Shown: positions 21,414-31,300, counted from the stretch's first letter. The stretch: DNA of 64,000 bases from Aptenodytes patagonicus (GCF_965638725.1 NC_134963.1:15528501-15592500); one strand, 5' to 3'. A program made the numbers and translations. The notes: generated by a model from the letters alone, not told the origin.

Positions 21414-24400
21414 GTGAGCGGGCTTGGGGGCCGGGGGGGGGGGGCCGGGGGAGGGGGGGACGACGACGACGACGACCCATCCCATGTGGGGTGCCGGGGG
21501 GGGGGTTTGGGGTGCGCGGCCCCCCCCCCCCCCCGGCGCCGTGGGGACGTTCAAGGCGAGCGGGATGCGGATGGATGGATGGGGAGGAGGAGGAGGAGGG
21601 GAGGAAGGAAAGCGTGGGAGAGAGCCGGGCAGTGGGGGGGGGGGTGGGGGGTCCCGGCCCCGGTGTCGCCGTTGTGACAATATGACACAGCAGGGACCGG
21701 CGGTGGCGGCGCGGGGCCGGACCCCCCCCGGCGTGGCGGGGCCACCCTCCCCGCTGTCATAATATGACAGTGGCTGGCGGCGCGGGGGGCCCTGGGGGCG
21801 GCTGTCACCCGTGTCACCCCACCCGGGTCACGGCAGCCCCACGCAGTCCCGGTGCCACCGGGCTCCGGCCGGCAGGAGCGGCCGCCGGGGCTCTGCCCAC
21901 CCGTGCGATGAGCGGGGCCGGTCTCAGCTGGCTATCGCCAGAATGGCCTTTTCCACCCCCAAAGTTTGCCGGGGTGGCGGGACGGGCGCTGCCCGTACCC
22001 CCAGGCCTCGGCTCGGGGTGTCCCTGGGGACCCCCGCTCTGCTGGGCACGAAGGGAAAGGGGCTGCAACACCCCCGGCCCCCATCGCTGCCCCAGCACTG
22101 GCACCACAGGGGAAACTGAGGCACGGGGTGGCCTTACAAACGGCCCCGCTGCGCCTTTGGGAGAGGATGGAGGGGACTCAGCATCGGGCCTGGAGCCCCT
22201 GGGGACTTCCCGTGGGGAAACTGAGGCACGGAGCCCCAAGGCCGGGGGGGTGAGGGGCTCTGGCCCCAAAGCCTGGCGGGGAGCCCCCAGTAGGCAGGGA
22301 GACGGGCTCACGCCGGGTGCGTGAGAGTGTGCGTGTGTGCCCCCAGCTCTGCAGGTTGCGCGCGTGTGTGCTTACGTGCCCATTTACAGCCTCACTGCAG
22401 GGGTTGCGTGTGGGTGTGCGCACGAGTGTGTACCCGCACACCTCCGTCCAGCCCCACTGCACGTTGTGCGCGCGTGCTCACGCATTTTTATGCACACGCA
22501 GAGCCTCACTGCAGGGTGTCTGAGTGTGTGCGTGTGTGTGCACACATGGGCAGCATCACTGCAGCGTGTGTGTGCACACGTACAGCCTCGCTGCAGGCTG
22601 TGTGCACACACGTACAGCATCAGAGCAGGATGGGCTCAGATGCACAGCCCTGCTGCAGAGGGAGTGTGTGTGTGTGTGTGTGTGTGTGCATGCACAAGTA
22701 CAGCGTCGCTGCAAGGGGGGTGCGTGCGTGCACAAGTACATCGCTGCACCGTGGCTCTGTGTGTGCCTGCGTGTGCGCGCACACGAGCACAGCACCACTG
22801 CAAGGTGGTTGTGTGTGCGCGCGCACAAGCACAGCATCGCTGCAACGTGGTCGTGCGGGCGTCCGTGTGGGTGCACGCGCAAGTACAGCGTTGCTGCAAG
22901 GTGTTTGTGTGTCTGCGTGTGCATGCCCAAGGGCATCGCTGCGAGGCGTTGGTGCATGGGTGCACGCACAAGTACAGCGTCGCTGCAAGCTGTGTGCGTG
23001 CACAGCCTCACTGCAGCATGTGCCTGTGCATCGACGTGCGTGTGCACAGCCTCAACTGCAGTGCATGCGCGCGCGCACACTCACCGCATGTGTGTGCACG
23101 TGTGCCGGGGCGTTGTGGCGATGCACCCAGCCTCGCGCGGCGCCCATGGGTGCTGACAGGCCCCGGGGTGCTCCCAGCCCAGGGCTCCCGCCCAGCACCC
23201 CACCTGCGGCCGCACGCCCGCTGCGCTGCGTGGCCGCGGGGATCGATGGCAGCAGCGGGAGCCCCAAGGTGACCCCGCGAGACGCCAGACACCTGCACCG
23301 CTGCGGGGGGGGGCCGTGCCGCCACCCGCTCCCACCTCCCTCTGGTCACTCTCCGGTTTGGGGGGACGTTTGTGGCACCCGGTTGCCCTCCCGGCCCCGC
23401 AGCCGCCCTTCGGGGCTCCGCGTTGGGGCTGAGAAGATGCAGGGTGCAAACTGGGGCAGGGTGCTGCTGGCTCAGCCGGGGAGAGTCGGGGTGCCCCAGC
23501 TCGGGGCGGGGGACACCCCCAATGGGACCCCAGTTTGGCCGCTGTCGGGGCATGTCCTTGCTTTTCCCCCAACACCCTCAGCCGGGTAACGGGGAGCCAC
23601 CTTTGGGAGGTCTGGGATGAGCATCCTCAAAGGATGAATTCTGGGGGTGCCTGGACTGGAGCGGGGCTCCCCGTGAGCGCAGGGGGAACCAGGAGCGTCC
23701 CCTTGCCCAGGCAGGGATGCCGGCCGTGGGAAAAGCTTTACCCATCAGGCTGGCAGGCCAAAACCCCCCAAAACACCTCGGAAGACGTCACCGATGGGCC
23801 GTCATCCAGGCAGGGACGTCCCCAAGCGCTGGGGATCGATAGCACAACCCTACGTGGGTTTTTTTTCCCCCCAAAAAAACCCGAAGTTCTCAGCCCCTGT
23901 TTCTCCTGCCGGGCTCCTCCGCCACGAACCCCTCCAGCAGCTGGCAAAGACCCGCACGTTTATGCTGCCCAGTGCCGGCAGCTTTGCTGCCTGGTGAAGG
24001 AAGAGGGCACCGACATCCCGGCCCGGCTTCCCGGTGTTCCCGGTACGAACTTGCCTGGTCCCTTCTTTCCCATCAGCCTGGTTCGAGCTCCGCGTGTCGG
24101 GGGGCATCAAAAAGGCAGAAACTCCCCCAAAAAGGAGCAAAGCCCCAAGCGCAGCGGGAGGTGGGATGGAGCCGATGGGCACCACGAGGCTTTTGGGTGG
24201 GCGATAGCCACGTGGCGTGGCAAGCACCGTGCCTCAGTTTTCCCCGCTGCCCTCCGAGCTCGGCGCAGCCTCTCCCTGCCACCCCACAGGGATCTCCCCC
24301 CGCACCTCGGGGCTCATTTTGAGCCAGAAACCCCAAATACTCCCACTTTCTCCCTGCCTCCATCCCATCTTCCTCTGCACGGGAGAGGGCTGAACACCAA

Positions 24401-27400
24401 AGCGACCCCGGTGAGAGTTGGTGCTTTTTTTGGCTGAAGCACGGCACAGCTCCGGCACCCACCCTGTAACCCTGTGAGGGGTGCAAAGTCCCCAGGAAGG
24501 TGCTCCCCGTGCCAGCACCCGAGGCGCAGGGCACGGGGATGCTCCCAGCCGGATGCTGCAGCGCCGTGGGGGTCTCCCCACCCGCAGCCCCCACCCTGGC
24601 GGGGCTCCCCAAGCTCGAGCATGTCCCAGGAGGGCATGTTTGGGGCAGGATGCCGGGTTTTTGGCTGCAGAGGGCCGGGCAGTGGCCAGGGCAGGGTGGG
24701 TGCTGTGAGCGGGCGGCCCGAGTCGGAGCAAAGACCTTGGGATGTGCTGGTGTTCCCTTGGGGAGGTCAGACCCTTCGCGGGGGGGTTGTGGGGGCGCGA
24801 GATGCTGGAGACACCGTGTGTACGTGCGCGTACGCAGGCGCCCCTGCTGCCTCGCACACCCCTCCTGGTACCCCCCCCTGCACAACCACCCCCACCCCCC
24901 AACACCCAGATCCCGGCACACCCGCGTGCACACCCATCACCCGCTCGCACCCCGTTACACCCGTTACACCCCCTCCCCCCCCCCCCATCACACCCCAGCC
25001 CATGACAACCCCCCACCAGGACACACACACACACACACACACACGCGCACACGCGCACACACACACAGTGTTGCCGGGGGGGGGGGGCTCTGGTCCCTGC
25101 GGGGGTGGCAGCCCCTCCTGCCGTGCCTCAGTTTCCCCTCTGTAAGGGGGACCCCACTATGGCCGGAGGGATGGGTGGTTCATTTGGGGCCACCAGTGCT
25201 GCCCACGGGGGATCTGTGGGGACCGGGGCTGGGGGGTGCTGGGGCTTGGGGGGGGGGGGGGGGGGGGGGGGCGCGGCCGGACTGATCCCCGCTCCCCCCC
25301 TGCAGAGATCCGCGAAGCCTTCAAGGTGTTCGACCGGGATGGCAATGGCTTCATCTCCAAGCAGGAGCTGGGCACGGCCATGCGCTCCCTGGGCTACATG
25401 CCCAACGAGGTGGAGCTGGAAGTCATCATCCAGCGCCTCGACATGGACGGTAGGACCCCGGCGCCCCGGGACGGGACGGGACCAGGGACAGGGATGGGGA
25501 CGGGACCCCCAGCACCCTCCCTTTGGTGAAACACCCAATTTGCCCCGTTTCCGCCCCACTGGCTGGTGGCTGCCGACCCCGACGTGGGATGTGGGATGCA
25601 GGAGAGCCTGATCCAGGCTCTGCCTCATGCCCGGAGCCTCCCGCTCACTCATCATCATCATCATCATCATCATCGCCACCGCAGCTTCGTTTGGGAGGAT
25701 TTAATGATCCTGGAGCACTTGCGGGCAGAAACTGCACCTCTCCCGGCTTGGCAAACCTGCCGGGACCGGGCTGCTGGGGCCAGGTCCTGCACCCCGGGCC
25801 GGATCCTGCACACTGGGTCAGCTCCTGCACCCCGGGCCATGCCCTCACCACCCAGCAGGCCAGGCTGGCCGCGCGCCTCCAGCACTCGCTGCCACCGTCG
25901 GCCTGTCCCTGTCGCTCCAGCACTCATCGGACCTTAAAGAGCTCGTTAATTTATTGGTTTCCTTTTTTTCCCCCATTTAAAAGCCTTTCCGGCAGCGCTG
26001 CCAAGCCGCCGCTCCCTTCATTACTCATTGTTAGTGCCGGCCTGACAGCCCCGACACCAGCATCCTCCTGCGGCCACAGGATACGGCCAGCCGGCAGCAC
26101 CCTTCCCCGGCCCCTTCCCAGCACCCCCCCCCCCCCCCGGGGTCACAGCCACCACGGGGGTCCCCAACTGGCATTGGGGTTCCAGCTGGTGTTCGGGCTC
26201 CTGGATGGCGTTGGGGGTCCCCAGCCAGCACTGGGGGGGCCCCAGTCGACATTGGGGGTCCCAGATGGCATTGGGGTGCCAGCTGGCACCGGGACCCCAG
26301 CTAGTGTTGGGCGTCCTGGCCAATGTTGGGGGGACCCCTAGCTTTGCTGGAGGTCCCCAGCCGGTGTTGGGGTTCCTGGCTGGTTTTGGGGGGTCCCTGG
26401 CCGGCAATGGGGTCCTGGTTGGTACTGGGGGTCCCTAGCCAATTTGGGGGTTCCCTGACTGCTGAAGTCTGAGAGTCCAAGGTCCCTTAATACTGGCTGC
26501 TGCTCCGGGCCATTTTGGGGTGGGATGGGCAAGATGGGGGGGCCTCTGGGCGCTGCCTGAGCCCCCCAAGTGCTCTGCCCGGGAGCAGGGTCCCCCCAGG
26601 TGGCCCCAGAGCAGGGTGTCCCCAGCAGTGCCAAGCCCAGGAGTGGGGTCCCCCCAAAAAACACTGAGGCTTGGAGCAGGCCCCCCCCCGCCCCGGGCTG
26701 CGCAGGGGTGTACCTCCGAGCGTCACCGAGTCCCGCAGGGTGTGCCCCCCCACAAGCAGCCCCATGGGGACCCTTCTGGGGTGGGGTGGGGGAAGTCCCC
26801 ATGCCTGGGCAGGGGGTGACGGCCGCCTCCGTGTCCCGCAGGTGACGGGCAGGTCGACTTCGAGGAGTTCGTGACGTTACTGGGGCCCAAGCTGTCCACC
26901 TCGGGCATCCCGGAGAAGTTCCACGGCACGGACTTCGACACCGTCTTCTGGAAGGTAGGGAGCCCCCCCCCCCCCCAACCTCCCACCCAGGGGGGGTCCA
27001 GCACCCCCAGCCCTGGCACCGAGAGCCCCAGGGGATGGCTTGGGGTCAGGGTCAGGGTCAAGGTTAAAGTCAGTGTTAGGATTAGGGTCAGGGCTGGTGT
27101 TGGGTTTAGGGTGAGGGTGAAGGTTAGGATCAGGCTCTGGGGTAGGGTCAGGGTTAGAGTTGGTTGGGGTCAGGTTGGGGTCGGGGTTGGGGTCAGGGTT
27201 GGGTCAGGGTTGGGGTCAGGGTTGGGGTCGGGGTCAGGCTTCAGATTAGGGTGAGGGTAAAGCTCAGGCTGCGGGTTAGGGTTAGTGGAAAGGTTAGGCT
27301 TAGGGTCAGGGTTGGGGTCAGGATCAGGGTCAGGGTTAGGATACGCCAGCCAGAGGCTTTTCCGTCCCTGCCTTGGCACGGGGTGGCAGATGGCGTGAGG

Positions 27401-27757
27401 AGCCACCAGCCCCGCCCTGCCGGGGGTTCAGCAGGACACCAGCCCTTTTCCCACCAAAAATGGGGGGGATCCAGCCAAAAAGCAGCACCCAAGGGTGCCG
27501 GGAGGCCCCACAGCATCACTGCAACCCCCTTGGCGGGGTCCCAGCGTGGGGTCAGCCCCTGCCTGAGCCGCCCCCCCCCCCCCTCCTCGCCCGCTCCCCG
27601 CAGTGTGACATGCAGAAGCTGACGGTGGACGAGCTGAAGCGGCTGCTGTACGACACCTTCTGCGAGCACCTCTCCATGAAGGACATCGAGAACATCATCA
27701 TGACGAGGAGGAGAGCCACATGGGCACGGCCGAGGAGTGGCCCCGTCGACGTGGAGA
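21305..27757 (+). CDS. CABP7: CABP7 (calneuron-2), EF-hand Ca2+ sensor, partial: four of five coding exons
   Basis: Coding exons are 21305-21413, 25306-25449, 26842-26954 and 27604-27757. All junctions are GT-AG and in phase. The protein starts [14 protein letters not shown] and has two canonical EF-hand loops: [12 protein letters not shown] at residues 46-57 and [12 protein letters not shown] at 82-93. A degenerate C-terminal pair follows, containing [18 protein letters not shown]. These features and the N-terminus match CABP7 rather than its paralogue CALN1. Calneurons sit on Golgi membranes through a C-terminal anchor and restrain PI4KB at low Ca2+. That anchor is in the last exon (about 42 residues), absent here and presumably in the N gap just downstream. 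Exon 4 carries two compensating single-base indels. Confidence 0.96.
21414..22317 (+). other. CABP7 intron 1, proximal CpG-rich part
   Basis: No exon seen. It holds a GAC triplet run (about 21459-21475), long C and G runs, and two similar near-palindromes, GTGACAATATGACAC (about 21673-21687) and TGTCATAATATGACA (about 21756-21770). Two copies of GGGGAAACTGAGGCAC lie near 22109 and 22213. Confidence 0.6.
22318..23105. repeat. GT/CA-rich minisatellite with ACAGCATCACTGCA core
   Basis: About 15 degenerate copies of a 40-60 bp unit. Each combines a GTGTGTGTG stretch, a GCACACNAGTACAGC stretch and a CATCGCTGCAAGG core. A pure (GT)n tract of about 24 bases lies near 22665-22688. The plus frames are open for up to about 420 codons because of the repeat, with a Cys/His/Val-rich low-complexity translation. 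I treat them as spurious. Confidence 0.92.
23106..25305 (+). other. CABP7 intron 1, distal part
   Basis: No coding exon is recognised. It includes a long C-run region with ACACCC words (about 24860-24990), a CA dinucleotide tract (about 25020-25068), two CCTCAGTTTCCCC-type motifs (near 24230 and 25124) and a 24-base G-run at 25248-25271, 34 bases before exon 2. Confidence 0.6.
25020..25068. repeat. (CA)n microsatellite
   Basis: Alternating CA with CG interruptions (ACACACGCGCACACGCGCAC) follows a run of C-rich ACACCCC words in CABP7 intron 1. Confidence 0.88.
25306..25449 (+). CDS. CABP7: CABP7 coding exon 2 (first EF-hand)
   Basis: Reads [20 protein letters not shown] and continues to RLDMDG, with the glycine codon split by the next intron. 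Acceptor CCCCCTGCAG, donor GTAGGAC. It encodes EF loop 1 complete and the first part of loop 2. Confidence 0.97.
25650..25674. repeat. (ATC)n microsatellite
   Basis: Eight perfect ATC units in CABP7 intron 2. Confidence 0.9.
26150..26465. repeat. ~28-bp minisatellite (GGGGTCCCCAGCTGGCATTG)
   Basis: About eleven degenerate copies of a 26-30 bp unit of the type GGGGGTCCCCAGCCGGTGTT, alternating CCAGCTGG and CCTGGCTGG variants. It lies within CABP7 intron 2. Confidence 0.88.
26842..26954 (+). CDS. CABP7: CABP7 coding exon 3 (second EF-hand)
   Basis: Reads [20 protein letters not shown] and continues to FDTVFWK. It completes EF loop 2. The acceptor is TGTCCCGCAG and the donor GTAGGG. A 16-17 base C-run begins within ten bases of the donor. 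Confidence 0.97.
27040..27345. repeat. Telomere-like degenerate (GGGTTA/GGGTCA)n array
   Basis: Some 50 hexamer-like words of GGGTTA, GGGTCA, GGGTTG and GGGTGA fill most of CABP7 intron 3. True TTAGGG words are present (for example GGGTTAGGGTTAG near 27279) but mixed with TCAGGG and TTGGGG. It is an interstitial, highly degenerate telomere-like minisatellite, G-rich on the plus strand. Confidence 0.9.
27604..27757 (+). CDS. CABP7: CABP7 coding exon 4, with two compensating indels
   Basis: Begins [20 protein letters not shown] and runs in the expected frame to ENIIMT. The next 12 residues read [12 protein letters not shown] instead of the family's [12 protein letters not shown]-like stretch. 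The expected frame then returns with PVDVE before the GTGAGT donor. Relative to the family, one G is missing at about 27705/27706 and one G is extra at about 27739/27740. The exon total is in frame (154 bases). It is either an assembly artefact in G-rich sequence or a real local frame shift. Confidence 0.93.
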
Positions 27758-27792
27758 GTGAGTGCCAGGCGGCCGGGGATGCCAAATACCAA

Positions 27793-27812
27793 CCCCCCCC
27801 CCCCCCCCCCCC
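27793..27812. repeat. 20-base C homopolymer beside assembly gap
   Basis: An uninterrupted C-run 35 bases after CABP7 exon 4 and 20 bases before the N run. It probably contributed to the sequencing dropout. Confidence 0.9.
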
Positions 27813-27832
27813 AGCCCCGACGCCATGGGGAT

Positions 27833-27932
27833 NNNNNNNNNNNNNNNNNNNNNNNNNNNNNNNNNNNNNNNNNNNNNNNNNNNNNNNNNNNNNNNNNNNN
27901 NNNNNNNNNNNNNNNNNNNNNNNNNNNNNNNN
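27833..27932. other. Assembly gap (exactly 100 N)
   Basis: One hundred N is a conventional placeholder for a gap of unknown size. CABP7's last coding exon (start of its 3' UTR, C-terminal membrane anchor, normally ending near LRSGMK) is expected here and is not found elsewhere in the window. Confidence 0.95.
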
Positions 27933-28113
27933 GCTGTCTGCTCCAGAAGACAGCAGGCAGCCCTTCCCCACGAGGCTGGAGCTCTGCTGAGCGCAGATCC
28001 CCATTCCGGTGGCAGGGAGACAACCGCCCGACCGGCTCAACCCACGGGAGGCTGCCAGGCGAGAAATAACATGACACATGCAGGCTGCAACGGGCCGGGG
28101 GGGGGGGAAGGCT

Positions 28114-28119
28114 TTTATT
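28114..28119 (-). terminator. ZMAT5: ZMAT5 poly(A) signal
   Basis: AATAAA on the minus strand, about 96 bases after the ZMAT5 stop codon. Cleavage would fall near 28095, giving a very short 3' UTR. A C-run (G-run on the plus strand) lies just downstream. Confidence 0.75.
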
Positions 28120-28214
28120 GATATGAAAGTGTATATAAATAATTCTGTCCCTTTCTTAGAGCAGGTGAGGAAGAAGCCCATCTCCAGCACAACCTCTGCG
28201 GGGGTCCCTGCGCC

Positions 28215-28344
28215 TCAGCCCCACTGCAGGTTGGGGGGGACTGGCCACCCTCCGGGTGGGGGGGCCTGCAGGGACGGGGGCAGATCCTGCACTGGCGGCC
28301 AGCCCGGCGGGAACTGGAAAGGCGCTGGTTTCTCAGGCAGAGCG
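28215..28344 (-). CDS. ZMAT5: ZMAT5 coding exon 5 (last)
   Basis: Reads [20 protein letters not shown], then a proline-rich tail ending NLQWG and TGA (28217-28215). The acceptor is CCCCACCTCCGCAG. The pattern [19 protein letters not shown] and QWG matches the human C-terminus. Confidence 0.96.
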
Positions 28345-31300
28345 CTGCGGAGGTGGGGAGATGGAAGGGGCAGAGGCAGAGGTGAGACGGGGCTGTCTCA
28401 GTTTGATAGCAAGGCCCTGCTTAGGGGCTGAGCTTCCCTGTACCCCCCAGCTAGCCCCCAAAAGAGGAGGGGTCCAGCAGAGGAGGGTTTTGCTTATCAA
28501 CAAGCAGGTATATTCACCCCCACACCCCCCCAAATCCAACAGCAGAACTGCTGCGCAGCCACCTCCCAGCCCGTTCAAGCCGTTGGTGCTTGCTAACGTA
28601 GTGCATGCCGCTGAAAAATAAGGTGGGAGCACTAAGGGAAGGGGGTCTGCCGGGGGGAGGAGAGGAGGTGCAGCCCCCCGAGAGGGGCAGCGGCGCCAGC
28701 CCCCAGGCACAGCTGCTGGCAGGAGAGGCCTCGTGCTGGGAGCACGGCTGGGCCCCGTCCCCTCCCGCCCCCAGCTGCTCTCGACTCTTCACACAGCTGA
28801 GTTTTTGAGAAGAACAAACAAAATTAGCAGATGTTTCTTTCCCAGCAGCCTGAATCCCAAGCCAGCTGTGCACTTCCCAAAGGACAAGGACCCCTCGGAA
28901 ACAGAGGAACTGCCAAAACGATGGGGTGTTTTCACAGAAGCACCCTTCAGCAGAGGGAACAGGCTTCCTCCTCCAACTCACAGCCTGGGAAACACTTCTT
29001 CTCTGCCTCTCTCCCTCAAGTTTACTAGTTGAGGCCGCTGCAAACAACACACCTGACTGAAGAAGTGCAAAAGCAAGAAGCATCCCTCCCTTGTCTCCAG
29101 CTGAAGAAAGTGCTTGGCCGGGGCAGGTTTAAATTCATGGCAAACGTACCTTTTCCATTAATTCCTGAGTGCAGGAAACTCATTTGTTCTTTAGCGCAAG
29201 CCCTGACAGCAGCCTTCCAGCTTCTCAGGCCTCTACCTCCGATCCTGATGAATCTTTTTAATTGTTATGCCAGAAGAAATCTAATCAAACTCCTTTACAT
29301 AATGCTCCAGAGAAGCAGCACCCTCCTCTCCCTGCAGGGCCGACGACGTGGCTTAAAGCCAGCTACAGAAGTTGAGTGCAGTGTTTTCTAGGCAACTAAC
29401 ACAAAGCAAAGTCATTTGGTCTAATGCTTATCCCCTTGATGGGGATTCTTCAGAGCCGAGGATGAGACAAGACTGCTAGGACACACAGCAAGCCCCTCTC
29501 GGGCAGGAATATGTTTTGTTACACCCAGGCACCGTCGCTCCCGCAGGCAGGGGAGCCCCCGCAGCAGCAGTATGGCGGGGCGGGGAGCAGGACAAGGCAT
29601 GCTGCAAGGTGGAACGGCACCGCTATCGACTGAGGAGCTGTCCTGTGAGCAGCAGAACTAACCAACAGGGAGGATGCTGTCTGGGTACTCGTAAGATACA
29701 AGTGCTATCAAAGGTTTACCTACAGCTGGAGCATTCGGAATGGCTGTCCCATGTGGATTCTTGGGTGTCTAGCAAGGGTCAAGAATATTTCCTTTCCGAA
29801 GGAAAAATTGAGGAAAAATGAGGAAAAAATGAGGAAAAATGTCTTTACTGAAAGAGTGGTTAAACATTGGAACAGGCTGCCCAGGGAAGTGGTTGAGTCC
29901 CCGTCCCTGGAGGTATTTAAAAGACGAGTAGATGTGGCACTTAGGGACGTGGTTTAGTGGGCCTGGTGGTGTTGGGTCGACGGTTGGACTCGATGATCTT
30001 AGAGGTCTTTTCCAACCTCAATGATTCTGTGATTCTAAGGCATTAATGGCATCGCTCTCCTCCACCCACCTGCATGCTCATGAAACCTGTACTATCTCAG
30101 TACCTTTGAGGCTTCAGACCCCTTTCTGATGGAAATCTTGCCGATTGTGGGCTCCACAGCAGTTATGGCAGAAGCACACACTCACGTGCACCGACATGCT
30201 CCATTTCTTTTGGAAATCAGGTTAAAAATCAATCACACCCTGGCAGAGCTCCACCGCCAAGAGAGCTACACAAACTCCATCCAACTCCATCTCAGCTCTC
30301 CAGAAAGCAATGGCACAGCGTGACTTTGAAAATACGCATCAGGTGGAGGCTTCCAAATGAAGATTGTCCCCTTGAGCCCAGCCAGGCTGGGAGAGCGGCT
30401 GCACGAACGATGGGTGGAAGGCAGCGTGGCAGCTCTCCATCCATGGGGCTCATCTAGGTGACAGTCAGAAATGGTGCTCAAGTTACTGCCTTTAAGAAAG
30501 TGCTATCCTTCAGCCAAGGCAGTACCTGGCCACATGGCCACTTCTAGTCCAGCGTGGCATTTTCTTTGCACTGCGGTGTACTTGGAGACCGCGCAAGGCA
30601 GTAGCTCTGCCTGCGATTGCCTGCCAGGTATCCTGCTAGAAAGCCCCCAGCAAGGCAGAGACAGAAACTCAGCTACGCTCGCAGGCTGAGGCTTAACACA
30701 GCAACAGCTTCCCATCACACTCTGGGAGATCACGCTTCCAAGACCTCTTCCATCCCAGCTTGAATCCTTCCTGCTCAGTGCTGCCAGAGAAGAGAGGTGG
30801 AGCTGGGTCTCTAGCATCTCCTTCTGGAGATGACTGCCCCTCGAGAGCACTTTCTCTACGGTTTTGTGCAGACTAACGGTCTTTACTGACATTACCAGCC
30901 AGGCAAGGCAGCCCCTGGGCAGGTTATCATCCAAAACCACAAATTCCCCAAAGCACCGTTAGACCCTGCCAGAGATTCTGCTGCATTTCAGGGACCTCGA
31001 GGACTGCAGGAGGGAGAGGGAGCTCCTTGTCCTTAAAAGCATTTTCAGCAGGAACACGGACTCCCCAGGCGCCAGGAGCACAGGGACCTGCCTAAAACAG
31101 GCCCTCTTCCCTGGCAATGCAAAACAACTTCTCTGGCAGACAAAGCAAAACACACAGTTGCTCAGAAGGGCAATGCTGGGGCTGGAGAGCACAAGGGGAG
31201 AAGAGAAATGATGGGGACAGGCGTCGGCAAGGCCAGATAGAGGAAGAGAAGCTTTGAATAGCTGGTGTTTAGTTCCTGTAGTAGATGGTTTCTGAGCCTG

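Larger units (their letters stand above)
25450..26841 (+). other. CABP7 intron 2
   Basis: No exon seen. It contains the CAT microsatellite, an AT-rich patch near 25930-25990, a 14-base C-run near 26126-26139 and a 28-bp minisatellite (26150-26465). Confidence 0.65.

Noticed and set aside
22321-23589. A 422-codon plus frame and overlapping frames on both strands
   Set aside because: They follow the GT/CA-rich minisatellite in CABP7 intron 1. Translation is low-complexity Cys/His/Val and no family is recognised.
27164-27622. A Val/Arg/Gly-rich repeat protein
   Set aside because: It is the translation of the telomere-like array in CABP7 intron 3.
21305-27757. Calling this gene CALN1 (calneuron-1)
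   Set aside because: The N-terminus [20 protein letters not shown], the VFDRDGNGF loop and the flanking NF2 and ZMAT5 genes fit CABP7. CALN1 has a different N-terminus and VLDRDGNGF, as I recall it.
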